Notes under the pieces: model-generated
What the model saw: only the letters and a program-made list of their open reading frames with translations
What the model was told of the DNA's origin: nothing
Databases searched by the model: none
Shown here: one piece after another, positions 1 through 6,607 of the stretch
Layout: every line of letters starts with the position of its first letter
Position numbering within the stretch: position 1 is the first letter of the stretch
Position numbers and translations under genes: made by a program
NCBI GenBank assembly: GCA_024244665.1
Contig: JAAEOI010000123.1
Span: 1 to 9,431 of the forward strand
Length of the DNA: 9,431 bases
Origin: Bacteroidota bacterium
GTDB taxonomy: Bacteria; Bacteroidota; Bacteroidia; Bacteroidales; GCA-2748055
Reading direction: 5' to 3'

Positions 1-52
1 TAGCGTTTGGTGTATTGGATTTTTGGATTGACCTAAATTAGCAAATAATTTA

Positions 53-2653
53 CTACACCGAGAACCAGAAATTCAATTTGAACATAAAAACATGATTCCC
101 CTCAACACCGAAAAGATCACCCGTGATATCGGTAATTGGATTGAATAGGCTCTCCCACCCTGACCGATCGTGGGCCCACACCAGGTAAAGGGTTGAACCC
201 AGCTTGTACTCCCAACGGAAAACCAGGTTGGATCTGAACTGCATAAAGCTGAAATCGGGATTGTCAAAATTCAGAGACTCGCCAATATGATCAAAGGAAT
301 AAGAGTTGGAGGATTCATCGTACATAACAACGAGTTCCTCAAATCTTTGAGAAAAATCCTTTGACTCCGCCATGTCGACCCGGCCAAACCAGTCATACTG
401 TCCAACCGAATAATACGGGCTCCCATAATACTGTAGTGATAATTCAGGAGAAAGGAACAATTCGCCCCTGAAGGTTAAGGAGAGTGTATTCTGATCAATG
501 TTACCCACAACATATTCATTATACCCCGTACCGGATATGGTACTCACGTAATGCTGTTGATACTGCCTGTTGTTCAGGACAGCTCGTCCGCTAAAATTTA
601 TCTTACGGCCTGGATGCCAGGTGAGACTGGCATGCAGTACCTCCTCGTGAGAATAACCATTGCCAAATGTATTATAATGAAACCCGGCATTCCCCGAAAG
701 ATCTTTTGCACTGTTCGATGAAAGGTGTATCCCTGAATGGTGCTCCCCGTCAATCCTTAGGACCGGGCCGCCCCTTAATTCGCGGATGTCAAGATGGCTA
801 AACTCATAGCTGTAAGTCGCCATATACGTCCAGTTCTTATTGCTCTTCAGTGTAAAAAATATACCGGCATTATTGAGTGTATTCTCACCGCCAAAACTCC
901 ACTGGGCTTCCTGGCTAAACTCGATCTTATAGTTCCTTACCCAATCACCCGGTTCATTCATCTCGTAGCTGAGTCCAACTCCCTGGCCAAAGAAATCTGC
1001 CTGCTTGATGAATCCCATCTCATTCAGATTCAATCCGGGACTGCGGTACTGTCCAAGAACGTCAAAATTGAAACGCCCTCCTTTCTTCCCAACTTTGATC
1101 ACACCACCGTGACCTCCCAGCTGCTCCATGCTAGTGTCAACCGACAGATAACCTGCATCGGGCCGCTGGAAACGGTGTATATGCGAAAGTTGCTTTCGAA
1201 GAATAGCCTCCTGGCTCCCGCTCAGCTGACTGGCAATGGTTTTTGCTTCAAAATAGTAATTCTTGTTGTTCCAGTAGTGCAGCAGATCCAATCCACCGCT
1301 GACAGCAGAAGAGGGCATCAGATCCAGCAGGGTGGAATCATCGGAAATCCGGTTCACCAAAGTGAAAATCCCTCCCACACTGGTGTTCCCTTCATCGAAT
1401 TCCTTTTTTACCCGGGAGGAGAGGTAATTGCTCATGGGTGCCACCTGGATCTCCTGTTCATTACCCTCCCCGTTGGTGGCAACTGCATATTCGGCCGCAG
1501 TAAGCCCGTTAACCAGTCCGACCGACAAACCTTTACTGCTTTTACCCGTCAGTTTGGCTGCTCCCAGGATGGTTGTATTCCCGGGAACATCGGAAATATC
1601 CCAGGGCCCAACACTTCCAGGATAATCGGGTGCACTTCCAATGCGCCTTGAATAGTAGGGAATATCACCATTCATTTCAAAATCGAAGATCTCGTTCCCC
1701 TCCATGAAAAAGGGCCGTTTCTCCTCGTAAAAAGTTTCAAATGCAGTGAGGTTTAATACCGATGGATCGGCCTCGACCTGACCGTAATCGGGATTGATGG
1801 ACAAATCGAGCGTGTAATCGCTGCTGATCCCCACCTTGGCATCAATCCCTGCATTGGGCCTGAAGTCCGTTCCGCCATCCCCTCCAGAGATGGTTTCCAG
1901 ACCGGCTGAAGCATAGGGTAAAAATTCCACCTGCCGTGAGCCCCTGATCTGCTCAACCCCCTGCAGCTCACCAAAAAGATAGACCATGGCCGGCGCTTCC
2001 ACGGGAATATACTGCCACTGATCCTCTTCAAAATTTCTTGATATCCACCTCCATACATGCATCCCCCATACATGCTTTTCCTTATCGGCATACCTGATCT
2101 GGCTGAATGGTATTTTCATCTCGGCTATCCAACCTGTATCACCGATGGAGGTGGCCCCGTCCCACACCCCGTTCCAGTTGAAATCCCACTGGTAATCGCC
2201 CAGGTGTTTCAGGTCCATCTTCTGTCCGGCCGCGCTCAGGTTAAATTCAAAAGCGGTTCTTTTATCCATATAGCTGTCAAGCGCTATGCCGGTCATATCA
2301 CCGTTAAATGCATCACGCCTGTCAAAAATATCCCGGATCAACTCCGGTTCTGAATCCTGGCAGATGATGGCTACGAAAAGACTGGAGCGGTCATAGAGTA
2401 TTTTGATATAGGTATTCTCGCTACCGGCCACTCCCCCAACAGGCTGCTGCTGGGTAAAATCTCCCTGCCACTCCCCCAGGGCCCAGATCTCATCATCCAG
2501 CTTCCCGTCAATTTTAGGCAGGGGAAGCTCCCCGATATTGATAGTGGTATAGACTCTTTTATTGTTCAACAGGGAATCGAGGTTCTGTCCCGACAGGGGC
2601 ACTGTGCTCAACAAATAAAAAATGAACAGGACGGGGACTAAATTTCGGGACAT
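53..2653 (-). CDS. CBM9-like / DUF5916 outer-membrane beta-barrel protein
   Basis: Predicted secreted outer-membrane protein of 866 residues. I start it at the ATG at 2651-2653; the frame also allows a TTG two codons upstream, but the ATG puts the signal peptide right at the N-terminus. Residues 1-23 are a signal peptide (basic MSRN, then a hydrophobic stretch ending near PLSGQ). Residues about 45-216 look like a family 9 carbohydrate-binding-like fold (starting at KIDGKLDDEIW). Residues 283-319 carry the DUF5916 signature, with INPDYGQVEADPS and then EEKRPFFMEG. The rest is rich in alternating aromatic/polar strands, includes the family hallmark RWEYKLGSTLYLVW near the end, and terminates in FWFSV, as expected for an outer-membrane barrel. 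Known members have no firmly established role; glycan or peptide binding and transport are guesses. It lies downstream of the glycosyltransferase gene on the same strand, 94 bases away, with its own candidate promoter. Confident in family, not in function. Confidence 0.88.
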   Translation of the reverse strand: MSRNLVPVLFIFYLLSTVPLSGQNLDSLLNNKRVYTTINIGELPLPKIDGKLDDEIWALGEWQGDFTQQQPVGGVAGSENTYIKILYDRSSLFVAIICQDSEPELIRDIFDRRDAFNGDMTGIALDSYMDKRTAFEFNLSAAGQKMDLKHLGDYQWDFNWNGVWDGATSIGDTGWIAEMKIPFSQIRYADKEKHVWGMHVWRWISRNFEEDQWQYIPVEAPAMVYLFGELQGVEQIRGSRQVEFLPYASAGLETISGGDGGTDFRPNAGIDAKVGISSDYTLDLSINPDYGQVEADPSVLNLTAFETFYEEKRPFFMEGNEIFDFEMNGDIPYYSRRIGSAPDYPGSVGPWDISDVPGNTTILGAAKLTGKSSKGLSVGLVNGLTAAEYAVATNGEGNEQEIQVAPMSNYLSSRVKKEFDEGNTSVGGIFTLVNRISDDSTLLDLMPSSAVSGGLDLLHYWNNKNYYFEAKTIASQLSGSQEAILRKQLSHIHRFQRPDAGYLSVDTSMEQLGGHGGVIKVGKKGGRFNFDVLGQYRSPGLNLNEMGFIKQADFFGQGVGLSYEMNEPGDWVRNYKIEFSQEAQWSFGGENTLNNAGIFFTLKSNKNWTYMATYSYEFSHLDIRELRGGPVLRIDGEHHSGIHLSSNSAKDLSGNAGFHYNTFGNGYSHEEVLHASLTWHPGRKINFSGRAVLNNRQYQQHYVSTISGTGYNEYVVGNIDQNTLSLTFRGELFLSPELSLQYYGSPYYSVGQYDWFGRVDMAESKDFSQRFEELVVMYDESSNSYSFDHIGESLNFDNPDFSFMQFRSNLVFRWEYKLGSTLYLVWAHDRSGWESLFNPITDITGDLFGVEGNHVFMFKLNFWFSV

Positions 2654-2677
2654 ACTCAATTCGGTTAGTTGGTAAGG

Positions 2678-2708
2678 TAAAAATAGCAGAGATTAGAATT
2701 CTTTCAAC
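2678..2708 (-). promoter_or_regulatory. Candidate Bacteroidota-type promoter for the DUF5916 gene
   Basis: On the minus strand there is GTTG at 2708-2705, a 19-base spacer, then TATTTTTA at 2685-2678. This fits the Bacteroidota pattern of a TTG-containing -33 element, 19-21 bases, and TAnnTTTG, with one mismatch at the last base. A start about 7 bases downstream would give a leader of under 20 bases before the ATG at 2653. It is a motif match only; the glycosyltransferase transcript could also read through. Confidence 0.35.
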
Positions 2709-2747
2709 CATTTATTTGCTATCCTCTCCCAGGTAACCAGGAATTCT

Positions 2748-3761
2748 TCAGGAAACCAGCAGGTAGTCAGTCCCCTCCACATATCCTCTTTCCACAAGAA
2801 AGGACTGGATCTTCTTCCGGTTGTCCATCTGCCGGATATAGGTGAGGATAAATCCCTCTCCTGCCACGGGCAGATCCTCATAGTAGATAAGCTCCCGGTC
2901 CAGCTGACGGCTCCTTTTGGTATCGATGTAGGTATCGATGCTGACCCCATGTTGTTCAAGAATCCTGGCTCTCCGGCGCGAGATCCGGCTGGCACCCCAG
3001 ACCCAGACCACGGGATGATAGGGATTATGTGCTGTAAGCCAATCAGCGAGGTAGCGGCTCTTGATCTCATAGAAGGCCCTGTCGCTGTAGATGGGATGAG
3101 TTCTGGTCAGCCTCCCCTGTGAATCGTGCCAGTCCAGCACAAGCTCGGGTACCTTGGCAATTTTAACACCCTGGTGGAGCCACCTGAGCCACATCTCGTA
3201 ATCCTCGGGGAAATCGCCCGACTTGTAAAGCCCGAACTGATCCATGGTTTCCCTTCTCCACATAGCTGTAGGGTTCACAATGGGAGCTTCAATAAACCGC
3301 CGGTGAAATATTTCGTCGTAGGTAATCACCGAGTTGCTCCAATCCACGAAACGGCTGAATCCGCCCGTAGTTTCCGGATCACCCACATGTTCCACCAAAC
3401 CGGCTACGGCTCCATAGTCAGGATGGCTGTCCAGAAACTTACTTTGCAAGCTCAGCCTGTTCGGCCGTGACACATCATCGGCATCCATCCTGGCAATGTA
3501 TGCTCCTCTGGCAGAGACGCACCCCCGGTTAGAGGCAAACATTACCCCCTGCCTCTTCTCCTCAACCAGTCTGAATCTGGAATCCATATTCACCAGTGAG
3601 TGGGCAAGATCACGGCTCCCATCGGTGGAGTTGTTGTCCACCAAAACACACTCCCAATAAGGAAAGTCCTGGCCCAAAATACTTTCAGCAGCACGCCTTA
3701 GGGTATTGACCGCATTAAAAAAAGGCAGAACCACTGTTACTTTTGGCAGGGTATTCGTCAT
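2748..3761 (-). CDS. Family 2 glycosyltransferase with C-terminal Rossmann-like domain
   Basis: Cytoplasmic or membrane-associated enzyme of 337 residues expected to transfer a sugar from a nucleotide-sugar donor to an envelope glycan acceptor. Residues 7-50 are the typical GT-A start (VTVVLPFFNA, then LVDNNSTDGS). DADD at 93-96 is the DxD-type metal and nucleotide site. PEDYEMWLR at 185-193 is the usual acceptor-side/catalytic-base region. No transmembrane segment is visible. After about residue 245 there is a second module: VVWVWGASRISRR at 251-263 resembles a beta-strand plus glycine-rich nucleotide-binding turn, followed by a YIDTK strand end at 278-282 and EDLP at 295-298, as in PglD-type N-terminal or NAD-binding-like domains. 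Donor, acceptor and linkage cannot be told from sequence. No other polysaccharide gene is in the window, so it may be a stand-alone glycosyltransferase. The start ATG sits 20 bases downstream of a good -7 element. Confidence 0.9.
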   Translation of the reverse strand: MTNTLPKVTVVLPFFNAVNTLRRAAESILGQDFPYWECVLVDNNSTDGSRDLAHSLVNMDSRFRLVEEKRQGVMFASNRGCVSARGAYIARMDADDVSRPNRLSLQSKFLDSHPDYGAVAGLVEHVGDPETTGGFSRFVDWSNSVITYDEIFHRRFIEAPIVNPTAMWRRETMDQFGLYKSGDFPEDYEMWLRWLHQGVKIAKVPELVLDWHDSQGRLTRTHPIYSDRAFYEIKSRYLADWLTAHNPYHPVVWVWGASRISRRRARILEQHGVSIDTYIDTKRSRQLDRELIYYEDLPVAGEGFILTYIRQMDNRKKIQSFLVERGYVEGTDYLLVS

Positions 3762-3780
3762 AAATCATGTTTCGTTCTGA

Positions 3781-3788
3781 CAAAGATA
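3781..3788 (-). promoter_or_regulatory. -7 promoter element (TATCTTTG) for the glycosyltransferase
   Basis: The minus strand reads TATCTTTG, a perfect match to the Bacteroidota -7 consensus TAnnTTTG, 20 bases upstream of the glycosyltransferase ATG. I see no clear TTTG or TTG at the expected -33 position, so the promoter may be weak or need an activator. A small palindrome lies directly upstream, between the -7 and -33 positions. Confidence 0.45.
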
Positions 3789-3791
3789 AAC

Positions 3792-3803
3792 ATGTAAATA
3801 CAT
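3792..3803. promoter_or_regulatory. Palindrome ATGTA-AA-TACAT, candidate operator
   Basis: Five-base inverted repeats flank a two-base centre in the 88-base region between the divergent glycosyltransferase and Rrf2 regulator genes. The right side extends to AAATACATC, whose complement GATGTATTT matches the core of the NsrR half-site AAGATGYATTT known from Proteobacteria and Firmicutes (9 of 11 positions over 3796-3806). It could be an autoregulatory site for the adjacent Rrf2 regulator. It is short and could occur by chance. Confidence 0.3.
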
Positions 3804-3849
3804 CAGCGATATGACCGGAATTATTAATTTCGCACATGAACCATGAGAA

Positions 3850-4260
3850 ATGAATTTCAGCAAAACCACATCCTACGCCATTTCAGTCCTCAGTTTCATG
3901 GCCGATCATGATAATGAGAAATACTCGGCAAAGAAACTGCATGAGCTTCTGGAGATCCCCTGGCCCTATTTACGGCAGTTGCTGACAAATCTCTCCAAAA
4001 GCGGTTTCATCTACAGTTCCCGGGGGCGAAACGGGGGCTTTCAATTGCTAAAGCCTGCCAATCAGATCATCCTTGCCGAAATTATTGACCAGGTGGAGGG
4101 CCTGCATGTGTTGAATAAATGCATCATGGGATTTACTAATTGCCCTTTTAACCACACATGTACCATGCACGAAGTGTGGGATGAGACCCGGAAAAGCATC
4201 CTTAATATCCTGAACAACACTACCTTGAATCAACTTGTAGAAGCAGGAAAGAGCAGTTAA
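3850..4260 (+). CDS. Rrf2-family transcriptional regulator with three cysteines (NsrR/IscR-like)
   Basis: DNA-binding regulator of 136 residues, close to the usual Rrf2 length. It opens with MNFSKTTSYAISVLSFMA, the standard first helix. Residues 25-60 form the winged helix-turn-helix (AKKLHELLEIPWPYLRQLL, then a wing containing RGRNGGFQL at 58-66). Cys91, Cys98 and Cys104 (spacing C-x6-C-x5-C), with His107 nearby, sit where IscR, NsrR and RsrR bind an Fe-S cluster. Those family members sense cluster status, nitric oxide or redox state. The gene is followed after 68 bases on the same strand by subunit II- and subunit I-like genes of a heme-copper reductase, so the simplest reading is a local regulator that responds to NO or Fe-S damage and controls that unit. 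Which ligand it senses is inferred. A non-cluster Rrf2 repressor remains possible, but three cysteines in place argue against it. Confidence 0.9.
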   Translation: MNFSKTTSYAISVLSFMADHDNEKYSAKKLHELLEIPWPYLRQLLTNLSKSGFIYSSRGRNGGFQLLKPANQIILAEIIDQVEGLHVLNKCIMGFTNCPFNHTCTMHEVWDETRKSILNILNNTTLNQLVEAGKSS

Positions 4261-4286
4261 TTTTTTTGTAATAATATGCTATATTG

Positions 4287-4297
4287 AGGTTGCATTT
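4287..4297 (+). promoter_or_regulatory. Candidate NsrR-like half-site upstream of the subunit II-like gene
   Basis: AGGTTGCATTT matches the NsrR half-site AAGATGYATTT at 9 of 11 positions and lies in the 68-base gap between the regulator and the subunit II-like gene. A similar 9 of 11 half-site lies in the region upstream of the regulator. The consensus comes from other phyla, so this is a weak, context-supported call. Confidence 0.22.
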
Positions 4298-4317
4298 TTT
4301 TTATCACTAAATTTAAA

Positions 4318-4325
4318 AAGGAGGT
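4318..4325 (+). promoter_or_regulatory. Strong Shine-Dalgarno sequence AAGGAGGT
   Basis: AAGGAGGT stands three bases before the ATG at 4329, an almost full complement of the 16S rRNA tail. It fixes the start of the subunit II-like gene. Bacteroidota genes rarely rely on such sites, and no comparable site is seen before the neighbouring starts. Confidence 0.65.
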
Positions 4326-4328
4326 CAT

Positions 4329-4892
4329 ATGGTTGATTCTGCCCTGGTCCTGAAAGGACAAACGATTGCTTACACCTGTTACACAATTGTCATCATGCTG
4401 GTGATGGCCTGGTTTGCACTTCGTGTAACCAAAACAGGTAAAAGTAAAGTAAAACCAGCTCTGTTTTTCACATTTGTCGGATTTCTTACCCTGCTGGGAG
4501 TCTCCCTGCACATCATCACCTACAACACCATTCCCTGGTCTGAGATGGATCTCAAACGCCATGAGATTACCGCCGACAGGTCTTTCGCCATTGAAGTGGC
4601 GAACCATGAATTCATCCTTCCATCTGACAAACTGGTGGTGGAGGTGGGTGAGATTGTGGAGTTCGATGTTACTTCGATGGATCTGACCTATGGATTCGGA
4701 CTATTCCGGGAGGATCAGTCCATGCTCTTCCAAATGCAGGTTGTTCCGGGTCACCGTAACGATATCCTATGGAAATTCCTGCAACCCGGAACCTATACCA
4801 TCCGGTCGACCGAATACTCAGGGCCAAAAGGAGTGGCCATGGTTGTTGAAAATGCAGTGGTGGTGGTTCCCTCCGGATCCGGCACTGAATAA
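4329..4892 (+). CDS. Cytochrome oxidase subunit II-like protein lacking all CuA ligand side chains
   Basis: Membrane-anchored protein of 187 residues with subunit II topology: hydrophobic helices at about 12-32 and 45-65, then a cupredoxin-like domain (about 85-180) expected on the periplasmic side. The CuA loop can be aligned without gaps. The canonical Cys-x3-Cys-x3-His-x2-Met appears here as Ser160-TEY-Ser164-GPK-Gly168-VA-Met171, and the upstream His of the DVIHSF-type strand is Tyr121 (DLTYGF). Both cysteines and both histidines are therefore gone, while the middle Glu162 and Met171 remain. Such a domain cannot hold a dinuclear CuA centre, as in quinol oxidase subunit II (CyoA), so electrons probably do not arrive from cytochrome c through this subunit. 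It lies 29 bases before the subunit I-like gene, and the two surely form one complex. It has no lipoprotein signal, unlike CyoA. Confident in homology; the structural or quinol-related role is inferred. Confidence 0.85.
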   Translation: MVDSALVLKGQTIAYTCYTIVIMLVMAWFALRVTKTGKSKVKPALFFTFVGFLTLLGVSLHIITYNTIPWSEMDLKRHEITADRSFAIEVANHEFILPSDKLVVEVGEIVEFDVTSMDLTYGFGLFREDQSMLFQMQVVPGHRNDILWKFLQPGTYTIRSTEYSGPKGVAMVVENAVVVVPSGSGTE

Positions 4893-4921
4893 CCCCATTG
4901 TTAACCAAAAAATCACACTAC

Positions 4922-6547
4922 ATGTCATTTATTTCTACACTCATGAAAGGCGAACAGGGCATTTTCAAAGCTGAATCCCTCACCGCCATGCAGAAGCTAT
5001 CCCTCAGGTTCGTCGTGGTGGGCCTGGTCTACTATCTCTTTGTACTCATTGAAGGAATGCTCATGCGAATATACGAAGTGGAGCAGATTGCCATGATTTC
5101 GAAGGATCAGTTTTTCGCCATCCTGACGGCTCACCCGCTGGTGGGCATCTTCGGATCTACCTACTCTATCGTTATGGGGGCCTTTCTTTTCCTGGTTCCC
5201 TTCCTCATGAAAAAGCCTCTCTACAGCATGAAGCTGGCCCACTGGAACTTTTTCCTGGTCACAGCCGGCACATTCATTTTCTGGCTGGCCGGATTTATCT
5301 CCCATTACGCTCCACTCTACACCCTTTACTGGCCGCTTCCTGCGGATTTCAGTCAGTTCAGCCCGGTGGGAGGAGCCATCTTTATCCTGGGGATCGCCCT
5401 GGTAATGGTGGGTTCAGTATTTTTCATCATTAACGTTTTTAAAACCATTACCTACACTCCTGAAGGCTGGGAAAAACAGCCGGCAGGTAAGTTGTTGGGA
5501 TCAGCCCTGGGAACAGCCGGAATTGCAAACCTTTTCAAGAAAAAAGAGCATAGGAAAGAGCACCTGGTATCACTACCCGTAGCTGCCATCGCACGGGGAA
5601 CTGTAGATATGGCCCTGAATGCCGGGATCATCCTCTTCACCGGAGTCCTTATCCTGGTCTATATGGTAGCAGCCATCATGGGATTTGACCTGCAGGAGAC
5701 TTCCGTCGATGCACTTCTTTATAAAAACTGGTTCTGGTGGGGACTGGACCTGATAGCCGACGGACTGGTGCTGATCTTTGTGGCTGGTACCTGGTACCTT
5801 CTGGCCACCATGATCACAGGGAAGAAGCTGTTTATGCAGAATATTGCCAGGGCAGCATTGCTCCTGGAGCTGGTGGTTTCGTGGACCGTCTGGTCACACC
5901 ACCTACTTTCGGACCAGTCCCAGCCCGGAATCCTGAAGGTTCTGTCGGGTGAGATGGTCACCGCCTTTGAACTGATTACACAGGGACTGGCTTTCTTTAT
6001 TACACTGGCCACACTCTGGGCAGCACGACCCTTAAAAATGACCAACGAGTTGAAATTCCTACTGGGTGGACTGCTTGGTTTTGCCCTGGCTGTTCCGGCA
6101 GGAATCATGCAGGCCGACGTGGGACTGAACCGTATCCTGCACAACACCCAGTGGATCGTTGGACCCCACGTGCATGTGGCTATACTGGTGGGTCTGACCA
6201 TGACCCTCTATTCGGCCATCTACCTGCTCCTGCCCATTCTCACCAACGGAGCAAAACTTTACAGCCAGAAACTGGCCAATCTCCACTTCTGGTGCCACCT
6301 TGTGGGTGGCATTGGCATGGGTGCATTTATGGGAATGGCAGGACTGAAAGGGATGCTCAGGAGAACCCTCTACTTTGAAGGAGAGTTTGACCTCTATATG
6401 ATTCTTGCCCTGGTCTGCGGGGCACTCCTGCTGGTTGCTTTCCTCGCTTTCTTCATCAACATTGTGATGAGCGTCGGGATCAGGGGAGTGATCGGTATAT
6501 TCTCCCCGGTAAAGAATAAAAACAAGGACCTGCTTCCTTCCAGCTAA
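4922..6547 (+). CDS. Heme-copper oxidoreductase subunit I-like protein, probable non-canonical nitric oxide reductase
   Basis: Integral membrane protein of 541 residues with about 12 predicted helices, the catalytic-subunit fold of the heme-copper superfamily. I start it at ATG 4922, preceded by an A-rich stretch; a TTG at 4898 would add eight residues. His71 (TAHPLVG, helix 2) and His418 are the expected low-spin heme ligands, His416 the active-site heme ligand, and His326-His327 (WSHHLL, helix 7) two ligands of the active-site metal. The third metal ligand, normally His in helix 6, is Asp276 (WFWWGLDLIADG). Asp280, four residues on, falls where NO reductases have Glu and A-type oxygen reductases have Tyr. 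With no such Tyr and an acidic residue in its place, NO reduction is more likely than O2 reduction. HNTQW at 407-411 is conserved, but GPHVH has one residue more than usual before the HxH pair. The mRNA ends at the terminator 27 bases downstream. No subunit III or cytochrome c gene is present. I recall that an Asp replacement has been noted in NO reductase-like groups such as gNOR, but cannot check membership here. Confidence 0.85.
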   Translation: MSFISTLMKGEQGIFKAESLTAMQKLSLRFVVVGLVYYLFVLIEGMLMRIYEVEQIAMISKDQFFAILTAHPLVGIFGSTYSIVMGAFLFLVPFLMKKPLYSMKLAHWNFFLVTAGTFIFWLAGFISHYAPLYTLYWPLPADFSQFSPVGGAIFILGIALVMVGSVFFIINVFKTITYTPEGWEKQPAGKLLGSALGTAGIANLFKKKEHRKEHLVSLPVAAIARGTVDMALNAGIILFTGVLILVYMVAAIMGFDLQETSVDALLYKNWFWWGLDLIADGLVLIFVAGTWYLLATMITGKKLFMQNIARAALLLELVVSWTVWSHHLLSDQSQPGILKVLSGEMVTAFELITQGLAFFITLATLWAARPLKMTNELKFLLGGLLGFALAVPAGIMQADVGLNRILHNTQWIVGPHVHVAILVGLTMTLYSAIYLLLPILTNGAKLYSQKLANLHFWCHLVGGIGMGAFMGMAGLKGMLRRTLYFEGEFDLYMILALVCGALLLVAFLAFFINIVMSVGIRGVIGIFSPVKNKNKDLLPSS

Positions 6548-6573
6548 ACAGATCAAATCACATACAGAGATCC

Positions 6574-6607
6574 AGGGGCACTGCTTTTAGAGGCAGTGCC
6601 CCTTTTT
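6574..6607 (+). terminator. Rho-independent terminator of the regulator/reductase unit
   Basis: AGGGGCACTGC (6574-6584) pairs perfectly with GCAGTGCCCCT (6593-6603); a G-U and a U-A pair can extend the stem to a TTAG tetraloop. A run of five T follows at 6603-6607. There is no T-run on the other strand, so it serves the plus-strand genes. The T-run overlaps the stop codon of the convergent release-factor gene. Confidence 0.9.

Noticed and set aside
794..1651. Long plus-strand open frame (285 codons) inside the DUF5916 gene
   Set aside because: It is antisense to a clearly coding frame with family motifs, has no domain-like features, and reads as an out-of-frame shadow.
2693..3070. Minus-strand frame overlapping the 3' end of the glycosyltransferase gene
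   Set aside because: It is in a different frame from the intact glycosyltransferase, which has its own stop at 2748. It shows no glycosyltransferase motifs, so it is not evidence of a frameshift.
3825..3832. TAATTTCG as -7 element of the Rrf2 gene
   Set aside because: It has one mismatch in the key TTTG part and no TTG at the right distance upstream, so I do not call a promoter.
4898..4921. TTG at 4898 as the start of the subunit I gene
   Set aside because: It lies only five bases after the previous stop, with no ribosome-binding site of its own, whereas ATG 4922 has an A-rich leader and leaves the conserved part complete.
4922..6547. Ordinary cytochrome c oxidase or cbb3 oxidase operon
   Set aside because: Helix 6 lacks the His and Tyr of A-type oxidases, CuA is absent from subunit II, and there are no cytochrome c, subunit III, CcoO or CcoP genes.
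5719..6556. Two minus-strand open frames opposite the subunit I gene
   Set aside because: Both are antisense to conserved helices and catalytic motifs, and their predicted proteins show no recognisable fold or promoter.
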